Part shown: one piece after another, positions 17,810-26,666 of the stretch | Layout of the letters: the number at the start of each line of letters is the position of its first letter | Position numbering within the stretch: the stretch's first letter is position 1 | Source: Candidatus Obscuribacterales bacterium | GTDB lineage: Bacteria > Cyanobacteriota > Vampirovibrionia > Obscuribacterales > Obscuribacteraceae | Assembly (NCBI GenBank): GCA_019752635.1 | Contig: JAIELX010000073.1 | Span: 1 to 64,000 of the forward strand | Direction of reading: 5' to 3' | Length of the DNA stretch: 64,000 nt | Notes under the pieces: model-generated | Database searches by the model: none | Told to the model about the DNA's origin: nothing | What the model saw: the letters and a program-made list of their open reading frames with translations, nothing else | Made by a program: the position numbers and the translations under genes

Positions 17810-18658
17810 ATGCTTTTAAATCGAGAAGACAAAACTATCAATTTTCTGGGTGCGGATATTCCGGAACCTCGTTTGCTGTTGGATTTTTTGGGATTTGAGA
17901 AGCACGTCATGCAGATTCGCGACAAGCGAGGAGCCAAGATATGGCCGGGCTGGTACGACCATGCCGCCTACTACATTGCCGACCTGCCACCGGAAAAGGT
18001 CTTCGGTCCGGGTGAAGAGGTTGTGTTTCCTTCCTGTGTCAAGGCTCCGGACTACGAATTCGAACTTGCCTGCTTCGTGACCAAGTCGGCGCTGATAACC
18101 GACGAAAAGGAAGCACTGAAGTTTTTCCGCGATCACTGCTATGTCTCCATAATGAACGACTGGTCAGCCCGAGACATTCAAAAGAGAGACATTGAGGGAT
18201 TGGGACCGGCCAACAGCAAGTCTGTTGTGGGTAAGAGTTTCGGACCCAAGCTCGTCAAGGCCTCCGAATTAGATATGGACGAAAATGGTGTCATGAACCT
18301 GGAAATGGTGCTCACCATCAATGGCAAAGAGCGTAGCCGTTCCAATTACAACACGCTTTACCACACAAATCCAACCACCGAAAAGAAGGGGGCATGGTCA
18401 TTCCCACGCATGTTTGCCTGGTTGGGACAACAGAACATCATGGTTCATGCCGGATACGTTCTGGGGTCGGGCACCGTCGGGAACGGTTGTATTGCCGAGT
18501 TCATGGCTAAGGTAGATCCTCTGAACAATCAGGAGATAACTCCTGCCGTCTATCCGTGGCTTGCAGAGGGCGATGTTGTGACGATGGAAGTTGAACGCAT
18601 CGGCAAGTTGGAGAACAAGGTTCGCCTCCAAGCCGCAACGTTAGCCGGCGCCCGCTAG
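17810..18658 (+). CDS. Fumarylacetoacetate hydrolase (FAH) family protein
   Basis: 282 residues from ATG 17810 with AGGTAAG about 8 nt upstream; GTG 17795 in frame is an alternative. FAH-family marks: the metal-binding D-Y-E-F-E-L-A block, NDWSARDIQKRD, and the core G-x-G-T-V-G-N-G-C. FAH enzymes cleave carbon-carbon bonds or isomerise acyl-pyruvates in aromatic breakdown. True fumarylacetoacetase would fit tyrosine breakdown, but no other gene of that path is near; the tryptophan dioxygenase is 27 kb away. Substrate left open. Confidence 0.85.
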   Translation: MLLNREDKTINFLGADIPEPRLLLDFLGFEKHVMQIRDKRGAKIWPGWYDHAAYYIADLPPEKVFGPGEEVVFPSCVKAPDYEFELACFVTKSALITDEKEALKFFRDHCYVSIMNDWSARDIQKRDIEGLGPANSKSVVGKSFGPKLVKASELDMDENGVMNLEMVLTINGKERSRSNYNTLYHTNPTTEKKGAWSFPRMFAWLGQQNIMVHAGYVLGSGTVGNGCIAEFMAKVDPLNNQEITPAVYPWLAEGDVVTMEVERIGKLENKVRLQAATLAGAR

Positions 18659-18720
18659 TGGACTTAGAAACAACGCGTCTACAGCAAACCGATTGAATGT
18701 GAGTCACCGCTTCGGGACCA

Positions 18721-18768
18721 TCAGGGTGGATGTCAGCGAGTCACTAGATTTTCTGACATCCACCCTGA
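18721..18768. repeat. Perfect 16-bp inverted repeat
   Basis: TCAGGGTGGATGTCAG (18721-18736) pairs perfectly with CTGACATCCACCCTGA (18753-18768) around a 16-nt loop that contains TCACTAGATTT. It lies 62 bp after the FAH gene and could act as its terminator, although no T-run follows. The loop motif is shared with 16064-16089, which argues for a repeat family rather than a simple terminator. Confidence 0.8.
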
Positions 18769-18878
18769 GGTCTGGTTTTCGTGAGAGTGGCCAGAAGTCA
18801 TGCCCGCGGAAACTACGGCGGTGATACGCATTCAAAGTGGTCTCAGTTAACAGTGGGTTGCTCATTGCCCGCTGAGTC

Positions 18879-18907
18879 GGGACAGTGTGGCGCGCCCGGT
18901 GTAGAAT
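18879..18907 (+). promoter_or_regulatory. Candidate promoter of tRNA-Leu
   Basis: GGGACA (18879-18884, 4 of 6 with TTGACA), 17 bp spacer, TAGAAT (18902-18907, 5 of 6 with TATAAT). The predicted start falls a few bases before the mature tRNA 5' end at 18917. Confidence 0.4.
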
Positions 18908-18916
18908 TACACGAAC

Positions 18917-19000
18917 GCCCTTGTGTCGGAACTGGTATACGAACCGCACTTAAAATGCGGTGCCCGTAAGGGATTGAGGGTTCGAATCCCTCCGAGGGCA
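18917..19000 (+). tRNA. tRNA-Leu, anticodon UAA
   Basis: 84 nt with a long variable arm, as expected for leucine. Acceptor arms GCCCTTG and CGAGGGC pair (one G-U), discriminator base A at 19000. Anticodon stem CCGCA/TGCGG encloses loop CTTAAAA with anticodon TAA at 18951-18953. The T arm has GGTTCGAATCC. CCA is not encoded. No intron is present at the anticodon, unlike the group I intron found in tRNA-Leu(UAA) of many cyanobacteria. Confidence 0.97.
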
Positions 19001-19907
19001 ATATTCTATTGCAGGAGCTCCCGGCTACTCTGCAATTCTGGTCTTGCCGCCTCCGCGCGTTGACGACTTAGCCACGCCGTTCCAGCTCCAGGTGCCCCGT
19101 TTGTCACTGGAGCCGAATTTAGGAAGAGCCGATATTACCTCTTGACTGATTGGGGATTTTCTGGCGTAATCTATATAGCGGTGTCTTCCATTTATATACT
19201 ATTAAACGAAGAAGACACCGTCCTTTTCGCCGTATGGTGGCGGTATGAGCGCACCGGTTCGGCAAATCGAAATTAGATGTGGCGAAACTTCGCGGATGGA
19301 GTGGTGCCACATAAGCAGTAGCAAAATTGGTGTGTGCTACTGCCGGATGACCGCGACTGCCGCTACGAGCAATCCTGCTCCCAGTAGCACTTTCCGAGAG
19401 AGCTGGATCCCCCGCTAGTTATAAGTAGTTGCGTACGCTGACCGAAACTTTTTGCTTTAGAGAAGCTATGTCGCGCGCGCCAGCAATCTATCTCGTGCCG
19501 CGAAGTTGCTGGCGTTGTTCTACCTTCGGCAATGAAACGGTGAAATGCTAGTGGTGCCCGCCTTTCGAATGTGCACCAAGCTTAGTGGCATTGCACAGTC
19601 TAGTCGCCGGCATCGAAGGCAACGGGGCGCGGCTTTCGATTTCGGTCCCAACTACTCTAAGTTGTCGGAGTGACTAAGTTTTCAGGTGGAAAAGCCTACC
19701 GACCAGTTGCTTAATTGCGGTTAATAGTCGGCGAACCTACTGAGGCACGAATAGCCTGAGGCTCGCATACAGTGGCGCAGACCGAGGGAGTAACTGTCTT
19801 TCGTAGTAGATGTGAGCCGGGTGCCTGACATCTGTGTGCGCTTGCTTTGTAAAGAGAGCGGGTATAAAAATGATGTAAGACAGTCCGGTATCGACGGAAA
19901 CCCGCTC
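19001..19907. other. Gene-free region after tRNA-Leu (907 bp)
   Basis: No coding frame with family match or ribosome site. Two dyads occur: ATTGCAG/CTGCAAT (19008-19014 and 19030-19036) just after the tRNA, and the longer one at 19179-19220 listed separately. tRNA-Leu 3' ends are common integration sites, but no integrase or repeated tRNA end was seen, so an island remnant is only a possibility. Confidence 0.45.
19179..19226 (+). terminator. Possible terminator hairpin
   Basis: CGGTGTCTTC (19179-19188) and GAAGACACCG (19211-19220) are perfect 10-bp arms with a 22-nt AT-rich loop, followed by TCCTTTT. The loop is long for an intrinsic terminator, so this is tentative. Confidence 0.4.
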
Positions 19908-21086
19908 ATGACAGTTTTTCAGAGCAGCTCCTTTAAATGCTTAAATTATTTGAGCACACTATGTGTGTCTCTTTTGTTAATGAACTGTGTTGCTGTAGCA
20001 GCTGAACCTCTATGCAATAACAGTAAAGGTAGATATCACCTTGCAACGCAATGTAGGGCGAATGCGCTGACCGAGCACGCCTGTGAATTGATCAATCGAC
20101 AAGAATATGCTGGTGCCGTGGAGCACTTGGAAGGCGCTCTCCTTCTTAAGCCGGATATGGCTAGTGCTCATGCTAATTTGGGACTTGCGCTCAACCGCAT
20201 GGGAAAAGTGGAAGAGGCTATATCGCATCTACGCACCGCAGTGCGCTTGGCTCCAAGGGAAGCTGCACCACTGCTGACGCTAGCAAATGCTTATCAGAGA
20301 ACCGGGCAACTCGATGCAGCGTTGTACGCCTATGCTCGTTTTGCACTCTATTTTCCGAACGATAAAGATATTCCTGTGGTGAGAGGACTGATCGCAGGGT
20401 TAAAGAAGGAACTAGAACGCGGAACGCATGCGCACGATACCGCTTCTACAAATTACACCGAGTCTGCCACCGGCGAGAAAAGTTTGCGTTGGGATCGCCC
20501 GTCACGTCAGCTCAAAGTTCATATCTCCAGCGGTGCGGACGTCAGAGGACCCAAGCCTCTGACCGCTGTGGAAAACGCCTTCAGACGCTGGGAATCTATA
20601 GGTTGTTTTACGTTCGTGTTTGTGAATGAGCCGGGTGAGGCCGACATCGTTTGCCGTTGGGTCGACCAGGCGAATCTCTTGGCGAACCCTGCCGAAGGTG
20701 GAGAAGCGAGACTGACCTTCAAAGGATCTATTATTTCTAAGGCGAAGTTGACTCTGCTGACCATGCGAGGCGATGCTCCTGCTGATACCAACGAAGTTGC
20801 TGCAGTTGCTTTGCACGAAGTTGGACATTGCCTGGGAATAGTTGGGCACAGCCCCAGTCCGTCCGACGTTATGTACTTTGCGATCAATCCCGATGCGAAA
20901 GGCGCCTTCACTGGACTTTCATCGAGAGATGTCGAAACTCTCCGCAAAATGTATCCGGTCGACCCGGTGCTAAGTGCTCTGGGTGATTCCTTTCAAGCCG
21001 AAGCAGAGTTTCTTCCTGTGGAAACCCAGAGGAGAGTTGTGCCGGGAGGGCAACGGGGAACAGCGTTGCCGATACGCCTCAATTGA
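19908..21086 (+). CDS. Exported TPR protein with matrixin-type zinc protease domain
   Basis: 392 residues from ATG 19908 (GGAA 8 nt upstream). A signal peptide spans ~10-32 (hydrophobic STLCVSLLLMNCVAVAA). Residues ~55-160 hold about three TPR units. The C-terminal half is a metzincin-type metalloprotease: HEVGHCLGIVGH gives the zinc ligands His303, His307, His313 and catalytic Glu304, followed by DVMY as the Met-turn. That HExxHxxGxxH plus Met-turn layout is typical of family M10 matrixins. No obvious pro-domain cysteine switch. Its stop overlaps the TTG start of the next gene by four bases, so protease and FGE-like protein are co-translated. Confidence 0.9.
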   Translation: MTVFQSSSFKCLNYLSTLCVSLLLMNCVAVAAEPLCNNSKGRYHLATQCRANALTEHACELINRQEYAGAVEHLEGALLLKPDMASAHANLGLALNRMGKVEEAISHLRTAVRLAPREAAPLLTLANAYQRTGQLDAALYAYARFALYFPNDKDIPVVRGLIAGLKKELERGTHAHDTASTNYTESATGEKSLRWDRPSRQLKVHISSGADVRGPKPLTAVENAFRRWESIGCFTFVFVNEPGEADIVCRWVDQANLLANPAEGGEARLTFKGSIISKAKLTLLTMRGDAPADTNEVAAVALHEVGHCLGIVGHSPSPSDVMYFAINPDAKGAFTGLSSRDVETLRKMYPVDPVLSALGDSFQAEAEFLPVETQRRVVPGGQRGTALPIRLN

Positions 21087-22093
21087 ACAGACTCCTTCGC
21101 AGCGTTTTTCTTAGTGCCACTGTATGTAGTGTCGCCACCTTCAACGCTGTGCCAGGCGAAAGTAAACCTTCGCAGTCCGAATCCAAACCCGGCATGGTCT
21201 GGATTCCCGGCGGCACCTTCTGGATGGGGACGGAAGACACTTCCTTTCCGGATGCACAGCCTCCGCACCAGGTGCGTCTGAAGGGATTTTGGATCGATAA
21301 AACTGAAGTGACAAACAAAGAGTTCAAAAAATTTGTTGATGAGACAAAGTATGTAACGGTTGCAGAACGAAAGCCTCTCGCAAAAGACTACCCGCATGTT
21401 CCTTCATCGCAGTTAGTGCCCGGGGCGCTGGTGTTCTTTTCGCCGCAAGCACGCACCAAATTGCGAGATCCATATACCTGGTGGCATTACATCCCCGGAG
21501 CATGCTGGCTTCATCCGGAAGGACCGGACAGCAATCTTGAAAATAGGTGGGACCATCCGGTAGTGCATGTATCCTGGGATGATGCTGTGGCATATGCAAA
21601 TTGGGCCGGTAAGAGATTGCCCACCGAGGCGGAGTTTGAGTACGCCTCGCGTGGTGGATTAGATCGCCGCCAATATTCTTGGGGCGATGAATTAAATCCA
21701 TCGAACAAACATTTGGCAAATTTGTGGCAAGGCACTTTTCCGATGGAGAATACGAAGCTGGATGGCTTTGTTGGTACTGCCCCGGTAAAGTCTTTCCCTG
21801 CCAACGGATACGGGCTCCATGACATGACTGGAAATGTCTGGGAGTGGTGTTCGGACTGGTATCGAGCAGACTATTTTTTGAGCTTGCCTCATGGCAAAGT
21901 GGTGGTAAACCCTGTTGGCCCGACATCTAGCCTCGACCCTCGCGAACCCGAATCTGCCAAAAAAGTACAAAAGGGTGGCTCATTCCTTTGTACAAATCAA
22001 TACTGCTCGCGATATGTCGTAGGGTCTCGCGGGAAGAGCGAATACAGAACCGGCCTGTCAAATGTCGGGTTCCGGTGTGTTGCAGATAAATGA
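21083..22093 (+). CDS. Exported formylglycine-generating-enzyme-like protein (SUMF1 domain)
   Basis: 336 residues. TTG 21083 overlaps the preceding stop. The N-terminus has a hydrophobic run (VFLSATVCSVATF) and likely signal peptide. The FGE-sulfatase fold is complete: MVWIPGGTFWMGTED, F-W-I-DKTEVTNKEFKKFV, HPVVHVSWDDAVAYANWAGKRLPTEAEFEYA (in parts), GNVWEWCSDWY and GFRC. The copper-binding catalytic cysteine pair is present as Cys303 and Cys308 in GGSFLCTNQYC, matching GGSYMCHRSYC of human FGE. FGE turns a Cys in C-x-P-x-R of sulfatases into formylglycine. No sulfatase gene is in the window. The fold is also used by EgtB and other oxidoreductases, but these lack the Cys pair. Confidence 0.9.
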   Translation: MNRLLRSVFLSATVCSVATFNAVPGESKPSQSESKPGMVWIPGGTFWMGTEDTSFPDAQPPHQVRLKGFWIDKTEVTNKEFKKFVDETKYVTVAERKPLAKDYPHVPSSQLVPGALVFFSPQARTKLRDPYTWWHYIPGACWLHPEGPDSNLENRWDHPVVHVSWDDAVAYANWAGKRLPTEAEFEYASRGGLDRRQYSWGDELNPSNKHLANLWQGTFPMENTKLDGFVGTAPVKSFPANGYGLHDMTGNVWEWCSDWYRADYFLSLPHGKVVVNPVGPTSSLDPREPESAKKVQKGGSFLCTNQYCSRYVVGSRGKSEYRTGLSNVGFRCVADK

Positions 22094-22177
22094 CAAAAAT
22101 CTCCGCATAGCCATGCGTGAACTACGTTTACATAACACCGGAATGGGAACTTCACCATAGTTCGAAACCCTGAGAGG

Positions 22178-22194
22178 ACGTAAGTTACTTACGT
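22178..22194. promoter_or_regulatory. Short dyad upstream of the repeat protein
   Basis: ACGTAAG (22178-22184) and CTTACGT (22188-22194) form a perfect 7-bp inverted repeat with a 3-nt centre, about 37 bp before the GTG start of the next gene. Shape fits an operator for a dimeric regulator; no known box matched. Confidence 0.4.
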
Positions 22195-22230
22195 GACATT
22201 GCGTTGGCCCGAATCAGGTCTGGACAAATC

Positions 22231-24534
22231 GTGAAAAATATTCTCTGCGTCTTTCTTAGTTTCTTAACCATTCAGCTAAACATTTGTTCAGTGGTAATGG
22301 CACAAGGTGTTGTGTCCGGCGTCCCCACAGCGAGTGGCGCTGGTGCTGTGCCGACCATAATCGGCGGTGTCGAAGTCAAAACAAAAAACGGGGCGCGCAT
22401 CATTCGTAAAGTGAGACGCGTTCGTTATTACAAGAGAAACTTCACTCGGAGCGTTCGCAGATATCATATCGTTCGCAAGAACGGCGTCAGTAACCAGACG
22501 CGTCAAAAGATCGGCAACAAAGTCATAACCAAATCTGTAGCCAAGCAAAATTCCAAGTCTGTAGCCGCAAACGCAGCAATTGAGATCCCTAAAGACGCCA
22601 TTCCTGCGACATCAATCATTCGGGGCGTGGACAATCTGGTCCCTGGCAAACGATACGTTGAACTTCTGGAGCGCGACGGAAAATACATAGTAAAGGAGTC
22701 GGGCGACGTTGATCCTGATGGCATATTTGCCGAAGTGGAAGAAGAAAACGGCGTCTGGTACATCAAGGGAACCCGAATCGCTGTCGATCAGAAGCACACT
22801 TTCGCCGTAAGCAAAGTTCCCCCTGCTGTGCGCCGTTACCTTACGCCCGGCACAGACTTTGTTTCTCAGTCCGAGAACTATGTTCAATATGCTGATCAAC
22901 CGGACCGCGAAGTTATTCCTATAAATGAAGCCACTATTCCGGCAACAGGACCCGGTGAAGCGGTTGAACTTTGCGAAATCCCTGTTGATTCCAACGACAA
23001 GGAAAGACCGGGCGTAGTCGACGTAATCGAAGTGCGTGGCCAGTCGGTCGCCACGACCGGCGAGGGCGTCGGTACGGTGGAAACCGTGGCGACAGGTATC
23101 GGGACAGGGACGACCACTGTTACAGGTACAGGCACGGGCACCGGTACGACTGTTGTTGAAGAGTTTACGAGTGGCGGCGGCGGAACAACCGGCGTGGTCA
23201 CTACAACCGGTGGTGGTACTCCCGGCGAACTAACCCCCGGTGGCTTGATTCCGACCGACAGGCTAACGGGAACGACTAACACGGAACAGCCGGCTCCGCA
23301 AACGACAGTGGTGCCGCCCATAGTACCCCCCGTTTCACCGCCGACCGAGTTACCCGCTCCAATTCCGCCTGTTACTTCGGCGCTCCCCGCGGAAGAAATG
23401 CCCGCAACTCCTGGTTTGTTGCCTCCAGATAGAACGCTTCCTGCGACTCTGCCGCAATCATCACGCCGATATTTCCCGCCTTCGGACTCGCCTCCGCCTT
23501 CTGGCGGAGGTGGCGGCGGAGGTTTCGGCTTCCCGAACATTCTTCCATATCTAGGTGCCGCTGGTGCGGTTGCGGGACTGGGTACTCTGGCAGTTCTTGG
23601 TTTAACGCGAAATAACGGCAACTCAGGCTCAGTAACTCCGGTTTTTATTCCTGGCGGTTCCCCCGGCAGTCCTGCACTGCCTGGCTCTGTTCTGCCGACG
23701 ACACCGCCAACGACTGGATTCCCCGGCACTCCTACCGTGCCTCCTGTTAATCCTCCTTATCCTCCTTATCCGCCCGGTTGCGGCAATCCTCCCGGTGGCT
23801 GGCCCCCGGGTTGCACGAATCCGCCTGGCACGAACCCGCCCGGCTGCGGTAATCCGCCCGTAACGAATCCTCCCGGCTGTGGTAATCCGCCCGTAACGAA
23901 TCCGCCCGGTTGCAATCCTCCCGGGTACCCGCCAGGCTGCGGCAACCCGCCCGTAACGAATCCACCTGGTTGTGGCAATCCTCCCGGCGGATATCCACCT
24001 GGTTGTGGCAATCCTCCCGGCGGATATCCACCCGGTTGCGGCAACCCGCCTGGCGGATATCCACCAGGCTGCTACCCGCCCGGTGGTTATCCCCCCGGTT
24101 GCAACCCGGGCTATCCTCCGATCGGCAACTATCCCCCTGGATGCTTTCCCTATCCTCAACCACCGATTACTTCGGGACCCGGCTGCGGTGGTGGCTTCGG
24201 ACCTGGCGGCGGTTTCGGCGGCGGCTTCGGCCCTGGTGGTGGCTTCGGCGGCGGCTTCGGCGGCGGTTTCGGTGGCGGTTTTGGCGGCGGTTTCGGTGGC
24301 GGCTTCGGTGGCGGCGGTATATGCGCGCCCGGCTCGGACTGTGCTCCAAGCCGATTCCCTGGCGAGTCCGGCTGCTCTGAAGCAGACAGCTATCGTCAGC
24401 GTTGGTGGTCGCAACACGGTCGCGAATATGAAAACGGATGCCTGGCTCCAGCCGGTGGCGGCGGAATTCCAACCGCAGGCGGCGGTAGCGGCATGGGCGG
24501 CGGCGACCCGTACAGCTTCCACGGCGGGAACTAG
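22231..24534 (+). CDS. Exported Pro/Gly/Cys-rich repeat protein
   Basis: 767 residues from GTG 22231, which starts a good signal peptide (KNILCVFLSFLTIQLNICSVVMA, shown in parts); TTG 22204 is an alternative. Residues ~30-270 are a basic-then-mixed ordered part. Then come a Thr/Gly stretch (GTGTGTGTT), a Pro-rich linker, and a hydrophobic segment near ~445-462 (LGAAGAVAGLGTLAVLGL) that is probably a membrane anchor. Next are about fifteen units of the type PPGCGNPPGGY, each with one Cys, then a block of FGGG repeats, and a short ordered Cys-containing C-terminus (SDCAPSRFPGESGCSE). It resembles a structural or adhesive surface protein that could be disulfide cross-linked. Function is inference. 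A lone TPR-protease and an FGE-like enzyme sit directly upstream. Confidence 0.8.
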   Translation: MKNILCVFLSFLTIQLNICSVVMAQGVVSGVPTASGAGAVPTIIGGVEVKTKNGARIIRKVRRVRYYKRNFTRSVRRYHIVRKNGVSNQTRQKIGNKVITKSVAKQNSKSVAANAAIEIPKDAIPATSIIRGVDNLVPGKRYVELLERDGKYIVKESGDVDPDGIFAEVEEENGVWYIKGTRIAVDQKHTFAVSKVPPAVRRYLTPGTDFVSQSENYVQYADQPDREVIPINEATIPATGPGEAVELCEIPVDSNDKERPGVVDVIEVRGQSVATTGEGVGTVETVATGIGTGTTTVTGTGTGTGTTVVEEFTSGGGGTTGVVTTTGGGTPGELTPGGLIPTDRLTGTTNTEQPAPQTTVVPPIVPPVSPPTELPAPIPPVTSALPAEEMPATPGLLPPDRTLPATLPQSSRRYFPPSDSPPPSGGGGGGGFGFPNILPYLGAAGAVAGLGTLAVLGLTRNNGNSGSVTPVFIPGGSPGSPALPGSVLPTTPPTTGFPGTPTVPPVNPPYPPYPPGCGNPPGGWPPGCTNPPGTNPPGCGNPPVTNPPGCGNPPVTNPPGCNPPGYPPGCGNPPVTNPPGCGNPPGGYPPGCGNPPGGYPPGCGNPPGGYPPGCYPPGGYPPGCNPGYPPIGNYPPGCFPYPQPPITSGPGCGGGFGPGGGFGGGFGPGGGFGGGFGGGFGGGFGGGFGGGFGGGGICAPGSDCAPSRFPGESGCSEADSYRQRWWSQHGREYENGCLAPAGGGGIPTAGGGSGMGGGDPYSFHGGN
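23766..24320 (+). repeat. Low-complexity repeats encoding PPGC and FGGG units
   Basis: Two adjacent in-frame tracts: about 23766-24110 encodes PPGC-based units of 6-11 residues, and about 24190-24315 encodes GGGFGG units. The repeats keep frame and vary at third positions, so they are selected as protein. Both could change length by slippage or recombination. Confidence 0.9.
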
Positions 24535-24596
24535 TGGTTTAAATCTTTGCCGCTGAGGAACGTAGACTAGGCTCCTCCTGTCTCGTTTGCTCCTTA

Positions 24597-26666
24597 GTGG
24601 TATTGATGACCGGGATTGTCTTTGTTATTGACCAGGACGTACACCTAGCTAAACTGGTGTCGTCGGTATTAGTGCCGGCCGGGATTGACGTGTCCGGATA
24701 TTGTTCGGGACATGCTGCGCTTACTGCCATGGAAACGCTCAGCCCCGACCTCTTGATCGTAGGCGAACGAAACACGGAAAGCGACGGTGTTGGCTGGGTC
24801 GCTAAACTGAGGGAAGTGCAGCACCGTATTCCAGTTGCCTTCGTTGCCTCGCGTTGGCGCGACCCGGAATTTTACAGAACTCTCAAAGACGATCTCTCCG
24901 TTGCACTGATTGCGCATCGTCCGCTCAAGCCTTCCGTGCTCAAAGCGCAGCTGTCCGATTTGCTAGCCATCGACTGGCGCAATGAAGCGGAGCCGGAAGA
25001 GATTCCGATCACATTTGCTTCCGACGCAAACGGGTTAAACTCTTCGCCTGCTTATGCTAAGTGGCGTCGAATGTTCATTGCATCGATACCTCAGCGAATG
25101 GAGCGATTGGGCAGCTTGCTTACCGCTCTGAGTTTGACTAACGATCGTGTGAAAATCATCGCAGAGGCAACTATAATCGCTCACAACCTCAAAGGCACCG
25201 CTTTGTCTTGGGGATTCACCGAACTTGGTGACGCGGCCGCTCGCATGGAGAATGTTCTTCAGCAAGACACCGGCAGCGGTGCGTTCAGCTCGTCCATAGT
25301 GGAAGATGCTGCAATGTTGTTTCATCTGTTGAACGAGGAAACAAGAGTCCTGTCCGCTGATCCTGACATATCCGATATCATGGATGAGATTCCTGAACTT
25401 GCGGCTGACAAGGCGCATGTTCTGCTTGTAGGTACAGAGTCGTTGCCGTGCGATGAACTATCACAGCGAGCGGGCATTGGTGTTGAAGTTATTCAGACGA
25501 CTTACGAGAAGGCGATTGAAGCTGCGGAAAAAGTTGCTCTTGATGCGGCTCTTATTGAAGTCCCCGAACTGGGACAGACTGAGCAGTGCTTCAACCTGGC
25601 GAGGCGATTGCGCGATCTGCCCGGCTATGAAAATCTGCCGATGGCATTCATAGTACCTGCCGAAGCGGGAGCCCAGATGGAAGGTGCAGCTCGGGCTCAC
25701 GCAGGGGGCTCCATCGTTGTGGGACGGCCGGTGGACGGTCCGACCGTAGACATGGTAATTGGTCGATTGCTGAGTCTTGCAGAGGGTGGTCGGTTCAGAG
25801 TACTGGTGGTCGACGACGATGCTGACATGTCTAGTCTGGTTTGCCGATGTCTTGGACAATTCGGAATCATTGCGCGCTCACTCAGTGATCCATTGCAGGT
25901 GATGAACGTGTTGAATGAGTTCAATCCTGACCTCTTGCTGTTGGACGTGATGATGCCTGGAATGTCAGGGTTTGAAGTGTGCAAAAAATTGCGCTCCGGT
26001 GATCGCTGGCGCGATTTGCCGATCATCTTTTTGACAGCGCAGACTGATTTACCTTCGCGCATAACAGCATACGAAGCTGGCGCAGACGACTATTTGCCTA
26101 AGCCGGTCATCAACGTGGAGCTTTTGACACGTGTTAAGGCCCGCCTGGAAAAGTCGAGGGAATTGAAAGAGCGTTCGGAACGAGACTTACTGACCGGTTT
26201 GTTGATGAGAAGACCTTTCTCTGAGCAAGTGAATGGCATGATTTCCGAAGCCACCCGACATGGGTTAGAGTTTACTATTGCTCTCTTGGATGTGGATTAC
26301 TTCAAACAGGTCAATGACAGTTACGGACATGATGCTGGCGATCTTGTACTGGCAACGGTTGGAAAGCTTCTTCGCCGGCGCTTTCGGGTTGAGGATGTCC
26401 GAGGTCGATGGGGTGGCGAAGAGTTCATACTGGCGTTTAGACACGAAAATCTCGAAGTAATGAAGCGTGCTCTGACTCGTGTGATGGATGAGTTGCGAAG
26501 TATCGAGTTTCCCTGCGGAGACAAATCTTTCCGAGTGTCATTCAGCGCTGGTCTGTCGGCGTTTCCGCGAGATGAACAGACGTTGCAAGGCTTGGTGCAG
26601 GTTGCCGATCGCAGGCTTTATCTGGCGAAGACTGGTGGTAGATCTCTCATTCTGACGGAGGGTTAA
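24597..26666 (+). CDS. Multidomain response regulator with HPt and GGDEF diguanylate cyclase
   Basis: 689 residues from GTG 24597; ATG 24606 is an equally possible start. Order: a receiver-like domain at ~5-125 without the usual phospho-Asp (LLIVGERN); an HPt-like domain with HNLKGT near ~200; a second receiver-like domain without Asp (ALIEVPELGQ, ~270-385); a true receiver at ~400-520 with Asp450 (LLLLDVMMPG) and the Lys of LPKPV; and a GGDEF domain with GGEEF at 606-610. The inhibitory site RxxD is present as RVED at 597-600, five residues before. It should make c-di-GMP under phosphorelay control. A single-domain receiver follows directly, probably its partner. Confidence 0.92.
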   Translation: MVLMTGIVFVIDQDVHLAKLVSSVLVPAGIDVSGYCSGHAALTAMETLSPDLLIVGERNTESDGVGWVAKLREVQHRIPVAFVASRWRDPEFYRTLKDDLSVALIAHRPLKPSVLKAQLSDLLAIDWRNEAEPEEIPITFASDANGLNSSPAYAKWRRMFIASIPQRMERLGSLLTALSLTNDRVKIIAEATIIAHNLKGTALSWGFTELGDAAARMENVLQQDTGSGAFSSSIVEDAAMLFHLLNEETRVLSADPDISDIMDEIPELAADKAHVLLVGTESLPCDELSQRAGIGVEVIQTTYEKAIEAAEKVALDAALIEVPELGQTEQCFNLARRLRDLPGYENLPMAFIVPAEAGAQMEGAARAHAGGSIVVGRPVDGPTVDMVIGRLLSLAEGGRFRVLVVDDDADMSSLVCRCLGQFGIIARSLSDPLQVMNVLNEFNPDLLLLDVMMPGMSGFEVCKKLRSGDRWRDLPIIFLTAQTDLPSRITAYEAGADDYLPKPVINVELLTRVKARLEKSRELKERSERDLLTGLLMRRPFSEQVNGMISEATRHGLEFTIALLDVDYFKQVNDSYGHDAGDLVLATVGKLLRRRFRVEDVRGRWGGEEFILAFRHENLEVMKRALTRVMDELRSIEFPCGDKSFRVSFSAGLSAFPRDEQTLQGLVQVADRRLYLAKTGGRSLILTEG

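Noticed and set aside
18917..19907. Genomic island inserted at tRNA-Leu
   Set aside because: No integrase, no repeat of the tRNA end and no shift in gene type was visible.
23629..24522. Long minus-strand frame of Arg/Ala/Thr repeats opposite the Pro/Gly/Cys protein
   Set aside because: It mirrors the repetitive plus-strand gene, which has the signal peptide and sensible domains.
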